Below, piece by piece: positions 42,977 to 57,032 of a stretch of DNA of 64,000 nt. Below the pieces are notes generated by a model that was not told the DNA's origin, did no database searches, and saw nothing but the letters and a program-made list of their open reading frames with translations. The translations under genes and the position numbers were made by a program. The stretch comes from Maritimibacter sp. 55A14 (lineage in GTDB: Bacteria; Pseudomonadota; Alphaproteobacteria; Rhodobacterales; Rhodobacteraceae), in NCBI RefSeq assembly GCF_003122205.1, contig NZ_QEYE01000001.1, positions 186,001 to 250,000 of the forward strand. Direction: 5' to 3'. The first letter of the stretch is position 1; each line of letters opens with the position of its first letter.

Positions 42977-43492
42977 TCATCCTTCCGGTAGCTCGATCTC
43001 GACCGGGGCGAGCACGGCCTCCGACGGTATCTCGTCGAGCCGCACCACCCGGCCGCCCTTGCGCGCGGCGAAGTCCTCTGCGCCTTCTGCGGTGCCGAAG
43101 GGCACGATTTCCGGCGCGCCCATGCCGCCCCTGACCTGTGCGCCCAGCACGAAATGCGCCGCATCGGCGGCGATCCAGTTCTCCGGTCCGGGCGCCTCCC
43201 AGCTTGGCGCAGCGCCCATGTCCGAGACATAGACCGCCAGCACCGGCGCGCTGCGCTCGGCACTTCGAAGATAGGCCAGCGCGTCGCGGACCTGCGAGAA
43301 GAAGATCGGGTCCGGCACGCCTTCGAGATGTATCTGCCCCTTGGGCCCGGCATGGCCGGTCAGCTGCATCATGCAGAAATGCCCCAACGCGTCGCCGGTC
43401 ATGGCGGCGGGTTCGGGTGCCTCGGCAGTCTCTTCCCGGCAGGCGGCGGCCAGCATCAGGATCGCGGCGGCCAGAAGCGTGCGGGCGATCAT
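42977..43492 (-). CDS. nosL: NosL copper chaperone lipoprotein
   Basis: A 171-residue outer-facing lipoprotein that delivers Cu(I) for the CuZ site of NosZ. A lipobox is seen at ILMLAAACREE (cysteine about residue 18). The copper motif is HFCMMQLTGHAGPKGQIHL, with cysteine, methionines and histidine. The segments VYVSDMGAAPSWEAPGP and GGMGAPEIVPFGTAEGAEDF match NosL. The start overlaps the nosY stop (ATGA), so it is translated with the ABC transporter genes. Confidence 0.93.
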   Translation of the reverse strand: MIARTLLAAAILMLAAACREETAEAPEPAAMTGDALGHFCMMQLTGHAGPKGQIHLEGVPDPIFFSQVRDALAYLRSAERSAPVLAVYVSDMGAAPSWEAPGPENWIAADAAHFVLGAQVRGGMGAPEIVPFGTAEGAEDFAARKGGRVVRLDEIPSEAVLAPVEIELPEG

Positions 43493-44313
43493 GGCTCCAG
43501 CCTCCCCAGCGCGGCGCGCGCCAGCGCCAACCCAGCCAGCGGCCACAGAAGCAGCGACAGCGGCGCGGCCCAGCCCGGCAGGGCATCCGCGGCGCCCGTC
43601 ATGCCACCGGCCAGCGCGACCTGTTCCGATCCCGCGACATTCCAGAGCCGGAACGCATCCGCGGGGTTGAGCGCCAGGACCCACGGAAAGACATGCCGCG
43701 TGAAGGCACCGCCGCCGTCATAGACCACCGCGCCCAGAAGGCCGAGATCGTAAAGCACCACCATCACCAGCCAGAGCCCGACGGCGAAGCCCGCGGCCCC
43801 GGCCGCCGATCCCGCCAGCGCCGAGGCCGCGTAGCCCAGCGCCAGGAAGGCCGCGCCCAAAAGCACCGCCGTGGCGACGAGCCGCGCGAGCGCGAGCACG
43901 CTCTCCGCACCCGCGCCACCCAGCGCCGCCGCCACCGCGCCGGCCGCGCCGAAGCCGACCAGCGTGGCGAAGGCCAGCGCAGCGAGTTGCGCCAGGAACT
44001 TGCCCGCCAGCAGCTCGCCGCGCGTCAGCGGATAGGTCAGCACCAGGCCCAGCGTGCCGCGCTCCACCTCGCCGGCGACGGCATCGAAGGCCATCATCAG
44101 CGCGATGAAGGGCACCAGGTAGACCGCCAGCGTGGTCATCGAGGCGACCGAAACGGTCAGCAGATCCACACCCAGCGACCCGGTCGGGGCCGAGCCCGCC
44201 AGCGTCAGCGCCAGCGCGAAGAGCGTCATCATCGCCGTGGCCATCATCAACCAGCGGTTGCGGCGCAGGATGCCCAGTTCCAGCCGGGTGACGGCGAGGA
44301 TGCGGCGGATCAT
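43489..44313 (-). CDS. nosY: NosY ABC transporter permease
   Basis: A 274-residue inner membrane protein with about six transmembrane helices (for example NRWLMMATAMMTLFALALTL and FATLVGFGAAGAVAAALGG). It forms the NosDFY complex with NosF and NosD, which passes copper from NosL to NosZ. Homology to NosY is shown by ILRRNRWLMM, DAVAGEVERGTLGLVLTYPL and TRGELLAGKFLAQLAALAF. It overlaps nosF at the start (4 bases) and nosL at the end. Confidence 0.93.
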   Translation of the reverse strand: MIRRILAVTRLELGILRRNRWLMMATAMMTLFALALTLAGSAPTGSLGVDLLTVSVASMTTLAVYLVPFIALMMAFDAVAGEVERGTLGLVLTYPLTRGELLAGKFLAQLAALAFATLVGFGAAGAVAAALGGAGAESVLALARLVATAVLLGAAFLALGYAASALAGSAAGAAGFAVGLWLVMVVLYDLGLLGAVVYDGGGAFTRHVFPWVLALNPADAFRLWNVAGSEQVALAGGMTGAADALPGWAAPLSLLLWPLAGLALARAALGRLEP

Positions 44314-45221
44314 GGCGCGCCCTCCGTGGTGGCAAAATGGCGATAGATGTCCTCCAGGCTGGGCGGCGTCATCTCCACATCCGCGACCGCCCCGCCCAGG
44401 GCGGTGATCCGCGCCAGCCGCGCCATCTTCTCGGAGGCGGGGCAGGTCAGATCCAGCGCGTGCCCGTTGATGCGGCTGCCGCCCAGCGCGGCCTGCAGCG
44501 CGTCGGCACCATCCGGCCCGGCGGTCAGGCGGATTCGGATCGGCAGCGCGGCGCGCGCGGTCAGTCCCGAGAGCGTGTCATTGGCCACCAGCCGGCCCTC
44601 GCGCAGGATGGCGATCCGGTCGGTACGGGCCTCCAGTTCGGTCAGCGCATGGCTGGAGGTCAGCACCGCGGTCCCCTGCGCGGCCATCTCGTCCACCACC
44701 GCGTAGAGGTCATGGCGCGATACCGGGTCGAGCCCGCTTGTCGGCTCGTCGAGCAGCGCCACGCGGCGGCGGCCCAGAAGCGCCTGCGCCAGCCCCAGCC
44801 GCTGCCGCATGCCCTTGGACCAGGTGCCGATGCGGCGATCCGCAGCCGCGGAGAGCCCGACGCGCTCCAGCAAGGGCCCGACCACGCGCAGCGGCTCGCC
44901 TGCCAGGCGCGCGAAGAACTCCAGTTGCTCGCGGCCTGTCAGCGCGCCGTGGAAGGCGACCTGTTCGGGCAGATAGGCGGTGGCGGCGCGCGCAGCGGCG
45001 TCGCCCGGCGCGGCCCCCGCGACGCGGATGCGCCCCGCGCCGGGCCGCGTCAGCCCGAGGATGAGCTTGAGCAGCGTGGACTTGCCCGCGCCGTTATGGC
45101 CCAGCAGCGCCACGCGCTCGCCGCCCGCGACGGCGAGGCTCAGATCGCGCAGCACCTCGCGCCCGGCGTAGCTCTTGCTCAGGTCCGCCACCGTCAGGAC
45201 GGGATCGGTCGGATCGCTCAT
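44310..45221 (-). CDS. nosF: NosF ABC transporter ATPase
   Basis: A 303-residue cytoplasmic ATPase of the NosDFY copper-handling transporter. Walker A is VALLGHNGAGKSTLLKLILG, the signature is WSKGMRQRLGLAQALLGRRR, and Walker B is VALLDEPTSGLDPVSRHDLY; the H-loop is TSSHALTELEARTD. It is cotranscribed and overlaps both nosD (upstream) and nosY (downstream) by ATGA. Length is near the usual 300 residues. Confidence 0.95.
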   Translation of the reverse strand: MSDPTDPVLTVADLSKSYAGREVLRDLSLAVAGGERVALLGHNGAGKSTLLKLILGLTRPGAGRIRVAGAAPGDAAARAATAYLPEQVAFHGALTGREQLEFFARLAGEPLRVVGPLLERVGLSAAADRRIGTWSKGMRQRLGLAQALLGRRRVALLDEPTSGLDPVSRHDLYAVVDEMAAQGTAVLTSSHALTELEARTDRIAILREGRLVANDTLSGLTARAALPIRIRLTAGPDGADALQAALGGSRINGHALDLTCPASEKMARLARITALGGAVADVEMTPPSLEDIYRHFATTEGAP

Positions 45222-46480
45222 GTCTTGCCCCCCTTGCCGGGCTCGTCGATCTCCACCGGGCGCATCAGCGGGTGCGGATCGACCACGCCGCCCGGCAGGA
45301 GCGCCGGGAAGGCCGATTGCGCCCAGCGCACAAGCTGCACCGCGGGCGCGCCCAGCAGCAGCTTCGCCGCCGGCTGCGACCAGAGCACATGGTCCATGCT
45401 GTCATTGGGCCGGTAGGGCGCATCCGCGATGCCGTCGCCGTCGATGTCGTAGGCGGCGAAATCGCTCCAGTAATTGCCCCGGCCCTCATGGCTCCAGTCC
45501 AGCCATTTGGAGCCCACGTATTTCACCTGCGTGCGGTTGCCGACAAAGGCGTTTCCGGTCATCGCGTTGCGTTCCGACCCGGCGGTGAAATGCACCCCGA
45601 TATCGCAGCCCTCGAAGCGGTTTCCGGCGACCTCGTTCTTGTGGGCATTGTAGATGAAGAGGCAGCGGTTCGCGCCGTTGCGCACCAGATTGCCCGCCAC
45701 GACCGAACTGTTGGTGTAGTTCAGCATGATCCCGTGCTGGTCGTCGCGGATCGAAACATTTCGGGTGATCCGCACCTTCCGCGAATACATCACCGCGAAG
45801 CCCAGATCGTTGCCGATCGAGACATTGCCGGACACTTCGCTCTCGTTGGCGTACATGTAATGGACCGCGAAGCGCAGGTCGCGGAGCTGGTTGTCGCGGA
45901 AGCTGTTGTCGCGCGAAGTGTTGACGAATATCCCGTCGCGGCCCCAGCGGATGTCGTTGCCCACCACGTCCGATCCGGGCGCATTCCAGACATAGACGCC
46001 GTTGCCGCGGTCGTTCACGCGGTGGTCCTGCCGGCCCTCGATCACGTTCCGCGCCACCATCGCATCGCGGGCACCGTGAACATCCACACCGTAGAGATTG
46101 CCGGTCAGCCGGTTGCCGGTGACGCGCGCGCGGTCAGCACCCTCAAGCAGCCTTATACCGCTGTCGAGCGTCTCATGGCTGTCGCCGGAACCGGTGATCG
46201 CGCAGCCTTCGACCGTCACGTCGGGCGCGGTGACGGTCAGCACCGAGCCCTGCCCGCCGCCGTCGATCCGCGCGCCCTCGGCGCAGGTGAGCGTCAGCGG
46301 TTTCGATATCTCCTGGCCGCCCGCATGGCGGCCCGCGCCGAGGCGGAGGGTATCCCCCGCCCCGGCCTCGCGGATCGCCTCCGCCAGGCCCGCGCCCCCT
46401 GCGGCCACGTCCCGCTCCGCCGCCGGGGCGAACCCCGGCGCGAACAGCAGCAGCGCAAGACAGAGGGCGCGGACCGGCAT
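45218..46480 (-). CDS. nosD: NosD periplasmic copper-handling protein
   Basis: A 420-residue secreted protein with a signal peptide (LCLALLLFAPGFAPAAERDV) and a long right-handed beta helix of the CASH/NosD type, seen as repeated NxFxGN-like turns (for example DNSFRDNQLRDLRFAVHYMY and ARVTGNRLTGNLYGVDVHGA). It accepts copper or helps assemble the CuZ site of NosZ. The C-terminal region FAAYDIDGDGIADAPYRPND is conserved. It overlaps nosF by 4 bases and starts 3 bases after nosZ. Confidence 0.94.
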   Translation of the reverse strand: MPVRALCLALLLFAPGFAPAAERDVAAGGAGLAEAIREAGAGDTLRLGAGRHAGGQEISKPLTLTCAEGARIDGGGQGSVLTVTAPDVTVEGCAITGSGDSHETLDSGIRLLEGADRARVTGNRLTGNLYGVDVHGARDAMVARNVIEGRQDHRVNDRGNGVYVWNAPGSDVVGNDIRWGRDGIFVNTSRDNSFRDNQLRDLRFAVHYMYANESEVSGNVSIGNDLGFAVMYSRKVRITRNVSIRDDQHGIMLNYTNSSVVAGNLVRNGANRCLFIYNAHKNEVAGNRFEGCDIGVHFTAGSERNAMTGNAFVGNRTQVKYVGSKWLDWSHEGRGNYWSDFAAYDIDGDGIADAPYRPNDSMDHVLWSQPAAKLLLGAPAVQLVRWAQSAFPALLPGGVVDPHPLMRPVEIDEPGKGGKT

Positions 46481-46483
46481 GGC

Positions 46484-48394
46484 TCAGGCGCCTCGCGGCT
46501 CGACCAGCATCCGGCCGCGCATCTCCATGTGGAGCGCATGGCAGAACCACTGGCAATAGAACCAGTGCACGCCCGGACGGTCGGCGGTGAAGGTGACCGA
46601 GGCGGTGGCCTGCGGCGCGATCTCCATCGCCACCCCGTAATTCGAGATCGTCAGCCCGTGCGTCACGTCATCCACATCATCCAGGTTGGTAACGTAGATC
46701 GTCACCTCGTCGCCCTGTCTGACGGTGAATTTCTCCATGCTGAACTGGGGCGCGACGGACCACATGTAGACCCGCACCTTGTTGCCGTCGCGAATGGGCT
46801 CGGGGTGGCCGTCCTCCAGTTCCACGCCATCGGCTTCGGCCTGGCGGCGGGCATCCTCGAACATCGGATCGTCGCGCGACCAGACGTTGACCGGGTTCAC
46901 GATGTCGCGGCGCACGATGATGCAGTCATGCGGCTCGGCGAAGGTCGGCCCGTCATGTACGACCTGCATCTCGTCCGAGGAGATATCGATGAGTTGCTCG
47001 TTCTCGGGCTTGAGCGGCCCGACATTGATGAACCGGTCCTTGGAGAACTTGTTCATCGAGATCAGCCAGTTGCCGTCGGCATCCTTGGTCTCGCCCATCG
47101 AGGTGTGGTTGTGGCCCGGCTGGTAATGCACGTCCACCTTGGAGATGATCGGATCGACATCCTCTCCCGCATAGGCGCGGACCGCCTTCTCCATGTCCCA
47201 CTTGACCACCTGGCTGTCGAGGAAGAGCGTGGTATAGGCCATGCCCTTGCCGTCGAAGGCGGTGTGGAGCGGGCCCAGGCCAAGCTGCGGCTCGGCCACG
47301 ATGCACGAGCGCGGGTCGGCGTCGCTGTCGAAAAGCGCATCGACCCTGGTCACGTCGATGACCGAACAGGTGGGCGACAGCTTGCCGTTGATGACCACAT
47401 GCTTGCCGTCTGGCGCGGTGTTGCAGCCATGCGGGCTGTTGGGGATCGGCACGTAGCGGGTGTAGTTCTTGCCCGACTCCTTGCGCCCGTCCAGAACCTT
47501 GACGCCGTTCAGTTCCTGGTAGTCGCCGTTGGCGACACCCGCTTCGATCTCCTTGATGTTGAAGATCACCACATGGTCGGTCTCGCTCGCGGTCATCTCG
47601 GCCAGGTTCATCCCCATCTCGGAGTTGTAGCTGGTCGAGAAGGCGTATTTTCCCTGGTAGTCCGCATCGCAGTTATCCAGGTTGCCGCTGACGATCACCT
47701 GCCAGGCAACCTCCATCGTGTCACCGTCGATGGCGGTGAAGATATTCACGTATTCCGACGGATCGTCGAGGATCTTGCCGTCATTGACCAGCGGCAGTTC
47801 ATGCTCGCCATTGGCGAAGACATAGCCGGTGCGCGGGTATTTCTGCGGCCGAAGCCCGTGGATGTCGCCGGCATTGGGCACCTCGAGGATCTTGTCGCAT
47901 TTCATCACGTCGCAGCGCACGCGGGCCACGCGGGTGTTTGCCTTGTCGTTCATGAAAAGATAGCGCCCGTCATAGGTCCCTTCGGTAAAGGACATGTGCG
48001 GGTGGTGCAGGTCGCCATTGTCGTAGGTCTTCATGCCGCGCGCGGCCAGCATGTCCTTCGTCTCCTGCGTGAGCCCCTCGGTCAGCACCTTCAGGCTCTC
48101 GTTGGTCTGGCCCCAGCCGGTGGCCGAGCAGCGGTTGAAGACCGGCACACGCATCAACTCGCGCATCGACGGGAAGCCCAGGATGCGCAGCTCGCCGCTC
48201 TGGCCGGAGGACCAGAAGCCGTAATACTCGTCCAGCTCGCCCGGCACCGGGGAAAAGCTGCCCTCCGCGGCGCGGGCGGGGCGCGCGCCCGAGAAAAGCC
48301 CGGCGGTCCCGGTCGAGGCGACAAGCGCCCCCGTGGCGGTCGCGCCCAGCATGCTGCGGCGGCTCATCTTGAACATCTTGGTTACGTCAGACAT
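46484..48394 (-). CDS. nosZ: Nitrous oxide reductase NosZ
   Basis: A 636-residue periplasmic copper enzyme reducing N2O to N2. A Tat signal ([20 protein letters not shown]) marks it as a clade I enzyme. The CuZ histidines appear in LHHPHMSF (H130, H131, H133), [44 protein letters not shown] and EPHDC. The C-terminal CuA site is [19 protein letters not shown] (C614, C618, H622, M625). The ATG at 48394 has AAGGAG upstream and overlaps the nosR stop by 8 bases, so the genes are coupled. Confidence 0.98.
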   Translation of the reverse strand: MSDVTKMFKMSRRSMLGATATGALVASTGTAGLFSGARPARAAEGSFSPVPGELDEYYGFWSSGQSGELRILGFPSMRELMRVPVFNRCSATGWGQTNESLKVLTEGLTQETKDMLAARGMKTYDNGDLHHPHMSFTEGTYDGRYLFMNDKANTRVARVRCDVMKCDKILEVPNAGDIHGLRPQKYPRTGYVFANGEHELPLVNDGKILDDPSEYVNIFTAIDGDTMEVAWQVIVSGNLDNCDADYQGKYAFSTSYNSEMGMNLAEMTASETDHVVIFNIKEIEAGVANGDYQELNGVKVLDGRKESGKNYTRYVPIPNSPHGCNTAPDGKHVVINGKLSPTCSVIDVTRVDALFDSDADPRSCIVAEPQLGLGPLHTAFDGKGMAYTTLFLDSQVVKWDMEKAVRAYAGEDVDPIISKVDVHYQPGHNHTSMGETKDADGNWLISMNKFSKDRFINVGPLKPENEQLIDISSDEMQVVHDGPTFAEPHDCIIVRRDIVNPVNVWSRDDPMFEDARRQAEADGVELEDGHPEPIRDGNKVRVYMWSVAPQFSMEKFTVRQGDEVTIYVTNLDDVDDVTHGLTISNYGVAMEIAPQATASVTFTADRPGVHWFYCQWFCHALHMEMRGRMLVEPRGA

Positions 48395-50567
48395 CGGAGC
48401 TCTCCTTTTCCACTGTCTTGGCGCCGAGCAGACGCGACATCGCACCTGCATCGGCCTCGTTCGCCGCGCGATCCTTCGCGCGCCGTTTCAGTTGCCTGAT
48501 CACAACCGGGCACTTTGCCTCGGACTGGTAGAGCACCTGGCAATGCAGGCAGTTCACGCATTCGTTGGGATTGATCTCGCCCGTGGGGTGGATCGCCTGC
48601 ACCGGGCATTCGTTGGCGCAGGTCTGGCACGGGCTGCCGCACTCGCGGTAGCGCTTGAGCCAGTCGAACATCCGCATCCGGGCCGGGATCGCCAGCGCCG
48701 CGCCCAGCGGGCACATGTAGCGGCAATAGAACCGCTCGACGAAGAGCCCGATCACCAGCAGCGTCACGGCGAAGACCACGAAGGGCCAGTCGCGGACGAA
48801 TTTCAGGATGATCGCGGTCTTGAACGGTTCCACCTCGGCATATCTCTCGGCCATCGGCATGGAGGCCAGCGAGAGGCCGAACAGCCCCAGGAAGATCACG
48901 TATTTCACCGGCCAGAGCCGCTCATGCAGGCCCCAGGGCAGTTCCCATTGCGGCACTTTCAGCGCCCGCGCGACGCGGTTGGTCAGCTCCTGGAGCGCGC
49001 CGAACGGGCAAAGCCAGCCGCAATAGGCCCCCCGCCCCCAGAAGATGAGCGCGGCAGCCACGGCGAACCACTGGATGAACACGAGCGGGTCCATTAGGAA
49101 CGCATCCCAGGTGAAGCCCGAGCGCAGAGAACCCGCCAGCGCCATCAGGTTGACGACGGAAAGCTGCGCGTTGGCGTACCAGCCCACGAAGACCAGCGTC
49201 AGCGTCAGGAACCCCATGCGGAACCAGAAATATGCGCGCGCATGGCGGGTGATCTGCATCTGGAAGAAGAAGGCGCCGGTCAACACGACGAGCATCGCCA
49301 GCAAACCCGCGATCTCCAGTTGCCGGTCGCGCCAGATACGCTGCCAGAGCGCGGTCTTGGCCGCCGCCTCCTCCGCCGCGTCGGCGAGCGCGGGGGCGGG
49401 CGCCAGCGGCTCAAGATACCGCTCGGGCAGCTTGTAGCCCAGATCGAAGGTCAGGAAGGATTTCTCCACCGCGCCCACGGCGCGTTGAACCAGTAGCTGC
49501 ACCCGAAAGGGCGCGGCCGGGTCAAATTCGGCATCTGCGGGGATGCGGAAGAGATCAAGCTCGGTCACGCTGGGCGCGCCTTCGGCGGCGATCTCGCCCA
49601 GGCGGCGGTGGTCGCGGTCGAAGAATCGCACCGACCGATCGCCCTGGATAAGCTGTATGCGGTCGAAGATGCCGCCGCGCACATAGCCAGACCCCTTGAA
49701 GGAATAACGCCCGCGCCCGGCCAGCAGCAGCGCATGTTCGCCCGGTCGCAGCCAGTTGCGGAGATTTGCGTATTCCGCCTCGCCCAGCAACGACCGCCCG
49801 ATGCCGGGCACGCTGACCAGCGCGGCCTTGAGATCGATGAACGTCTCCTCCGGCGCGCCCTTTGCGGGCCGGGCGGCGGCGCGGGTGTCGCCGCTGGCCT
49901 CGAAGGCCGCGTTCACCTGCCCCAGATCGAGCGACAGTTCGCGCACCGATCCGTCGCCGGTGAGCGCCTGCCAGTCGCGGATCTCGCCCTCGCCCCCGGC
50001 CAGGGCGCGTTGCGGCCCGGACTGCGCGGCCGGCGCGAGCCCGCCCAGCCCCAGCGCGCGCGCCACTTTCAGGCCGCCACGCACCAGGCTATCGTCGATG
50101 ACCATGACCGTGACCGTGGCGCCCGAGATGATGTCGAGCTCATGTGCCTCGCCGCCGGCTTCGGCCTCGGCCTTCAGGTCGAGCCCGGCATAGCCCTCGA
50201 TCACCCGGCGCATCTTTGCCTCCGGGATACCGACCAGGACGATCGGCTCGGAATGTTCCACCAGCCGCGCGCCGGTCAGCACCGCATCGGGCGAGATCGC
50301 GGCGATGACGTGGATCGGTTTGCCGGAATACCCCGTGGTCCCGGCGAAATCGGAGGTCAGGAAAGCCCAGGCCGCGACCTCGCCCTGCCGCAGCACCGGC
50401 ACCACCGGCACATCCTCGCGCATCTGCCCGAAGGACGTGGCGCCCTCCACCAGATCGCCCGGTGCCACCCGGTCCAGGAGACCGGGCAGATCGGCCGCCC
50501 GAAGCGGTGCGGATAGCGCCAGCGCGGCCGTGGACAAGGCCGCAAGAAACCCGAGAAAGCGAAGCAT
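48387..50567 (-). CDS. nosR: NosR membrane flavo/iron-sulfur protein
   Basis: A 726-residue protein needed for N2O reduction in vivo, feeding electrons to NosZ. It has a signal region, an FMN-binding periplasmic domain with SGATVT at 148-153 (FMN-threonine site), a six-helix membrane domain with [12 protein letters not shown]-type and [14 protein letters not shown] motifs, and C-terminal ferredoxin clusters ([19 protein letters not shown] and [15 protein letters not shown]). The ATG at 50567 follows GGAAAG; a GTG at 50588 is possible. An FNR/Dnr box lies about 57 bases upstream. Confidence 0.96.
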   Translation of the reverse strand: MLRFLGFLAALSTAALALSAPLRAADLPGLLDRVAPGDLVEGATSFGQMREDVPVVPVLRQGEVAAWAFLTSDFAGTTGYSGKPIHVIAAISPDAVLTGARLVEHSEPIVLVGIPEAKMRRVIEGYAGLDLKAEAEAGGEAHELDIISGATVTVMVIDDSLVRGGLKVARALGLGGLAPAAQSGPQRALAGGEGEIRDWQALTGDGSVRELSLDLGQVNAAFEASGDTRAAARPAKGAPEETFIDLKAALVSVPGIGRSLLGEAEYANLRNWLRPGEHALLLAGRGRYSFKGSGYVRGGIFDRIQLIQGDRSVRFFDRDHRRLGEIAAEGAPSVTELDLFRIPADAEFDPAAPFRVQLLVQRAVGAVEKSFLTFDLGYKLPERYLEPLAPAPALADAAEEAAAKTALWQRIWRDRQLEIAGLLAMLVVLTGAFFFQMQITRHARAYFWFRMGFLTLTLVFVGWYANAQLSVVNLMALAGSLRSGFTWDAFLMDPLVFIQWFAVAAALIFWGRGAYCGWLCPFGALQELTNRVARALKVPQWELPWGLHERLWPVKYVIFLGLFGLSLASMPMAERYAEVEPFKTAIILKFVRDWPFVVFAVTLLVIGLFVERFYCRYMCPLGAALAIPARMRMFDWLKRYRECGSPCQTCANECPVQAIHPTGEINPNECVNCLHCQVLYQSEAKCPVVIRQLKRRAKDRAANEADAGAMSRLLGAKTVEKESSDV

Positions 50568-50623
50568 TATTTCTTTCCGTCGCTGCACGAGGCGACTTGT
50601 CCCGCGGTGGCGCCGCGTCGGCC

Positions 50624-50637
50624 TTGATGAAAGTCAA
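50624..50637 (-). promoter_or_regulatory. Dnr/FNR box of the nos operon
   Basis: TTGATGAAAGTCAA lies about 57 bases upstream of nosR. It differs in two bases from the boxes at 39858 and 54031 and shares the right-hand GAAAGTCAA. It is close to the full FNR consensus TTGAT-N4-ATCAA on its left half. Confidence 0.8.
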
Positions 50638-50666
50638 ACGTACAGGAATTTCGCGATTTTCTCAAT

Positions 50667-51892
50667 TCAGAGTCGCGGGCGGGTGAGCACCGGCGCCAGT
50701 GCGAGAAGGAAAAGCCCGAAGGCCAGGAGCCACAGCAACGCGGCTCCGCCGAGCGCGCCGAAATACCAGCCCGCACCGCCCCAGGAAGCCGCGACGCGCA
50801 GGATCGCCGAACCGGCCACCAGCCCGTAGGCCCAGGCCACGGGGCGGGGCGCGACCAGCGCGCGACCGGTATGGCCGAGGCTCGCGCGGCTCATCACCGC
50901 GACGGTCATCCCGCCCACCGCTCCGATCCCCAGCAGATGCAGCGCCGCGCTTTCCGGCAGCAGGCCCAGCCAGGCCAGACCCAGCGCCAGATAGCCCGCC
51001 GCGAGCATCCCGAAGCCCAAATGGAGCGACCAGAGAATCGGCCGGTCGAGTACCAGCGCCCCGCGCCAGCCCGCAAGCCGCAGCGCCAGCGCCGCCCCGG
51101 CGATCAGCGCGGCCGCGCCGGCCAGCCAGCCCGGTGCGCCGGCACCGGCCAGAAGCGGCGTCAGGATCACCGCCGCGACGGCCGCGGCCTCCACCGGGCG
51201 GCGGCTTACCGGCAGGCGCGTCTCCTCGCCGCTCGCGCGCAGCGCGTTGCGGGTGAAGGCCGGCGTCACCCGCCCGCCGACCACCGCGATCACCGCCGCC
51301 ACGCCCAGAAGCCCCATACGCAACCCCGGCGCGGCGCCGTTTTCCAGCACGCCGGTCCATTCCAGATGGGTCATCAGGTTGCCGCCCCAGACGATTGCGA
51401 GCAGGCCCAGCAGCATCACGTTCTGGGGCTTGGGCCGCTTGGCTAGCTGAACCGCGATCTTCAGGCCCAGGATCGGCAGGAAAGCCAAGTCGGCCACCGC
51501 CACCAGAACCGGATCGAGAAGGCCCGAGAACCACAGCGCGATCCGGCCCGCGAGCCAGATCGCCGCCGCCGCGGCGACGAATCGCGCACGCGCCTCCGGC
51601 GTGCCGGTCCAACTCGGCACTGCGGTCAGGAAGAAGCCGCCCAGCACCGCGCCGGCATAGCCGAAGATCATCTCATGCGCGTGCCAGTGCTGGGGCAGCG
51701 GCGCAACTGCGAAGCCGGGCCAACCGCCGCCGGACGCCTGCCCCGCGATCCAGGCTGACCAGGCCAGCATAGACACGATTGCATAGATCGCAGCCCCCAG
51801 GAAGAAGACGCGGAAGCCGCTGCCCAGCACCAACCTCAGGCGCGTGAAGCGCGGCGCAGACGCGGGCGGCAGAGACATGGACTGGACATCGC

Positions 51893-51896
<4 letters not shown>
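50667..51896 (-). CDS. nnrS: NnrS family heme/copper membrane protein
   Basis: A 409-residue integral membrane protein with about twelve helices, of the NnrS family found in denitrifiers and linked to NO metabolism or protection. Family motifs include RVFFLGAAIYAIVSMLAW, HWHAHEMIFGYAGAVLGGFF, GGRVTPAFTRNALRASG and TVAVMSRASLGHTGR. The conserved histidines and the RxxPxFT motif are visible. The start overlaps the nirI stop by 4 bases (ATGA), so it is translated with nirI. It has no separate FNR box and lies between the nos and nir operons. Confidence 0.93.
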
Positions 51897-55861
<3,965 letters not shown>

Positions 55862-55872
55862 GGCGGCACCAC

Positions 55873-55902
55873 GGCCGGGGCGGCGCAGCGCCCGCCCCGG
55901 CC
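55873..55902 (+). terminator. Strong hairpin between nirS and nirE
   Basis: GGCCGGGGCGG (55873-55883) and CCGCCCCGGCC (55892-55902) form a perfect 11-bp stem with an 8-base loop just after nirS. There is no T-tract. It could stabilise abundant nirS mRNA or partly terminate, so that less of the heme d1 genes is made. Confidence 0.6.
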
Positions 55903-55930
55903 CCCTTACCGACAGGACCGGAGGGCAGTC

Positions 55931-56722
55931 ATGAAACCGATCGGCAAGGTCTTTCTGGTGGGCGCGGGCCCCGGCGATCCCGGCCTTCTGACACTCCGGG
56001 CCGCGCGGCTGATCGAGAACGCCGAGGTCATCGTGCATGACCGTCTGGTCTCGCCCGAGATCATGGCGCTGGCCCCGCCGCAGGCGCGGCTGATCCCGGT
56101 CGGAAAGGCGCCGCGGCACCATCCGGTCCCGCAGGCGCGCATCAACGAGATACTGATCCGCCTGGCGCTGGAGGGCCGCACGGTCCTGCGCCTGAAAGGC
56201 GGCGATCCCTTCATCTTCGGCCGCGGCTCCGAGGAGGCCGCGGAACTGCGCGACATGGGCGTGCCGGTGGAGGTGGTGCCGGGCATCACCGCCGCGCAGG
56301 GTGCGGCCAGCGCGACCGGTGTGCCGCTCACCCATCGCGGGCTGGCCACCGGTGTGCGTTACGTAACCGGGCATTGCCGCGCCGGGGCCGACCTGGCGCT
56401 GGACTGGGAGGGGCTGGCCGATCCCGACACCACGCTGGTGATCTATATGGGCGTGGCCAATATCGGCCGGATCGCCGCGGCGCTGCACCGTGCCGGGCTG
56501 GATGCCGAGACCCCGGTTATGGCCGTGGCAGGCACCACCACCCCGCAGGAACGACGGTTGATTTCCAGCCTCGGGCGGATTGCGGGAGAGGTTTCGCGCG
56601 CCGGGCTGGCGGGGCCGGTGCTCTTCATCGCGGGGCGAGTCGTCTCGCTCTATCCCGGCTGCCCGGCCAGCGTCCTGGCCGCCCTCGCCGCCCCTGCCCG
56701 AACAGAACCCGCCCATGTCTGA
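55931..56722 (+). CDS. nirE: Uroporphyrinogen-III C-methyltransferase NirE
   Basis: A 263-residue SAM-dependent methyltransferase of the SUMT/CobA family that makes precorrin-2 from uroporphyrinogen III, the first committed step to heme d1. Motifs are VFLVGAGPGDPGLLTLRA, VIVHDRLVSPEI, GRTVLRLKGGDPFIFGRGSE, VPGITAAQGAASATGVPLTH and TLVIYMGVANIGRI. No CysG-type dehydrogenase or chelatase domain is fused. The ATG at 55931 follows GGAGG. It overlaps nirC by 8 bases. Confidence 0.95.
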   Translation: MKPIGKVFLVGAGPGDPGLLTLRAARLIENAEVIVHDRLVSPEIMALAPPQARLIPVGKAPRHHPVPQARINEILIRLALEGRTVLRLKGGDPFIFGRGSEEAAELRDMGVPVEVVPGITAAQGAASATGVPLTHRGLATGVRYVTGHCRAGADLALDWEGLADPDTTLVIYMGVANIGRIAAALHRAGLDAETPVMAVAGTTTPQERRLISSLGRIAGEVSRAGLAGPVLFIAGRVVSLYPGCPASVLAALAAPARTEPAHV

Positions 56723-57032
56723 CCCCCAGATCATCCTTGCCGCGACGCTGCTGGCGCTCTGCGCAGGAGACGCCGCCGCTGACGAACCGCAGCACGACCG
56801 GCTGGAACGGCTGGTGCGGCAGGACTGCGGTTCCTGCCACGGGATGCGGCTCTCCGGCGGTCTGGGGCCGGACATCCGCGCCGCTGCGCTGGCCGGGCGC
56901 GACAACGAAACCCTGGAGACGATCATCCTCGACGGCATTCCGGGCACGCCAATGCCGCCCTGGCGGCCGCTGCTCAGTGCCGCCGAGGCGGCCTGGATCG
57001 TCGGTTACCTGCGCGAGGTGGACAGGCCATGA
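56715..57032 (+). CDS. nirC: Cytochrome c55x, NirC
   Basis: A 105-residue periplasmic monoheme cytochrome c. A signal peptide (SDPQIILAATLLALCAGDAA) precedes heme site CGSCH, and a distal methionine is likely in PGTPMPPWRPLL. NirC proteins in nir clusters are thought to pass electrons to NirS or to heme d1 maturation. The ATG at 56715 overlaps nirE by 8 bases, and the stop overlaps nirF (ATGA). Confidence 0.93.
   Translation: MSDPQIILAATLLALCAGDAAADEPQHDRLERLVRQDCGSCHGMRLSGGLGPDIRAAALAGRDNETLETIILDGIPGTPMPPWRPLLSAAEAAWIVGYLREVDRP

Noticed and set aside
45272-48499. A 1075-codon open frame on the plus strand opposite nosD and nosZ
   Set aside because: It lies antisense to clearly recognised nosD and nosZ, has histidine/arginine-rich composition with no domain, and arises from high GC suppressing stop codons.
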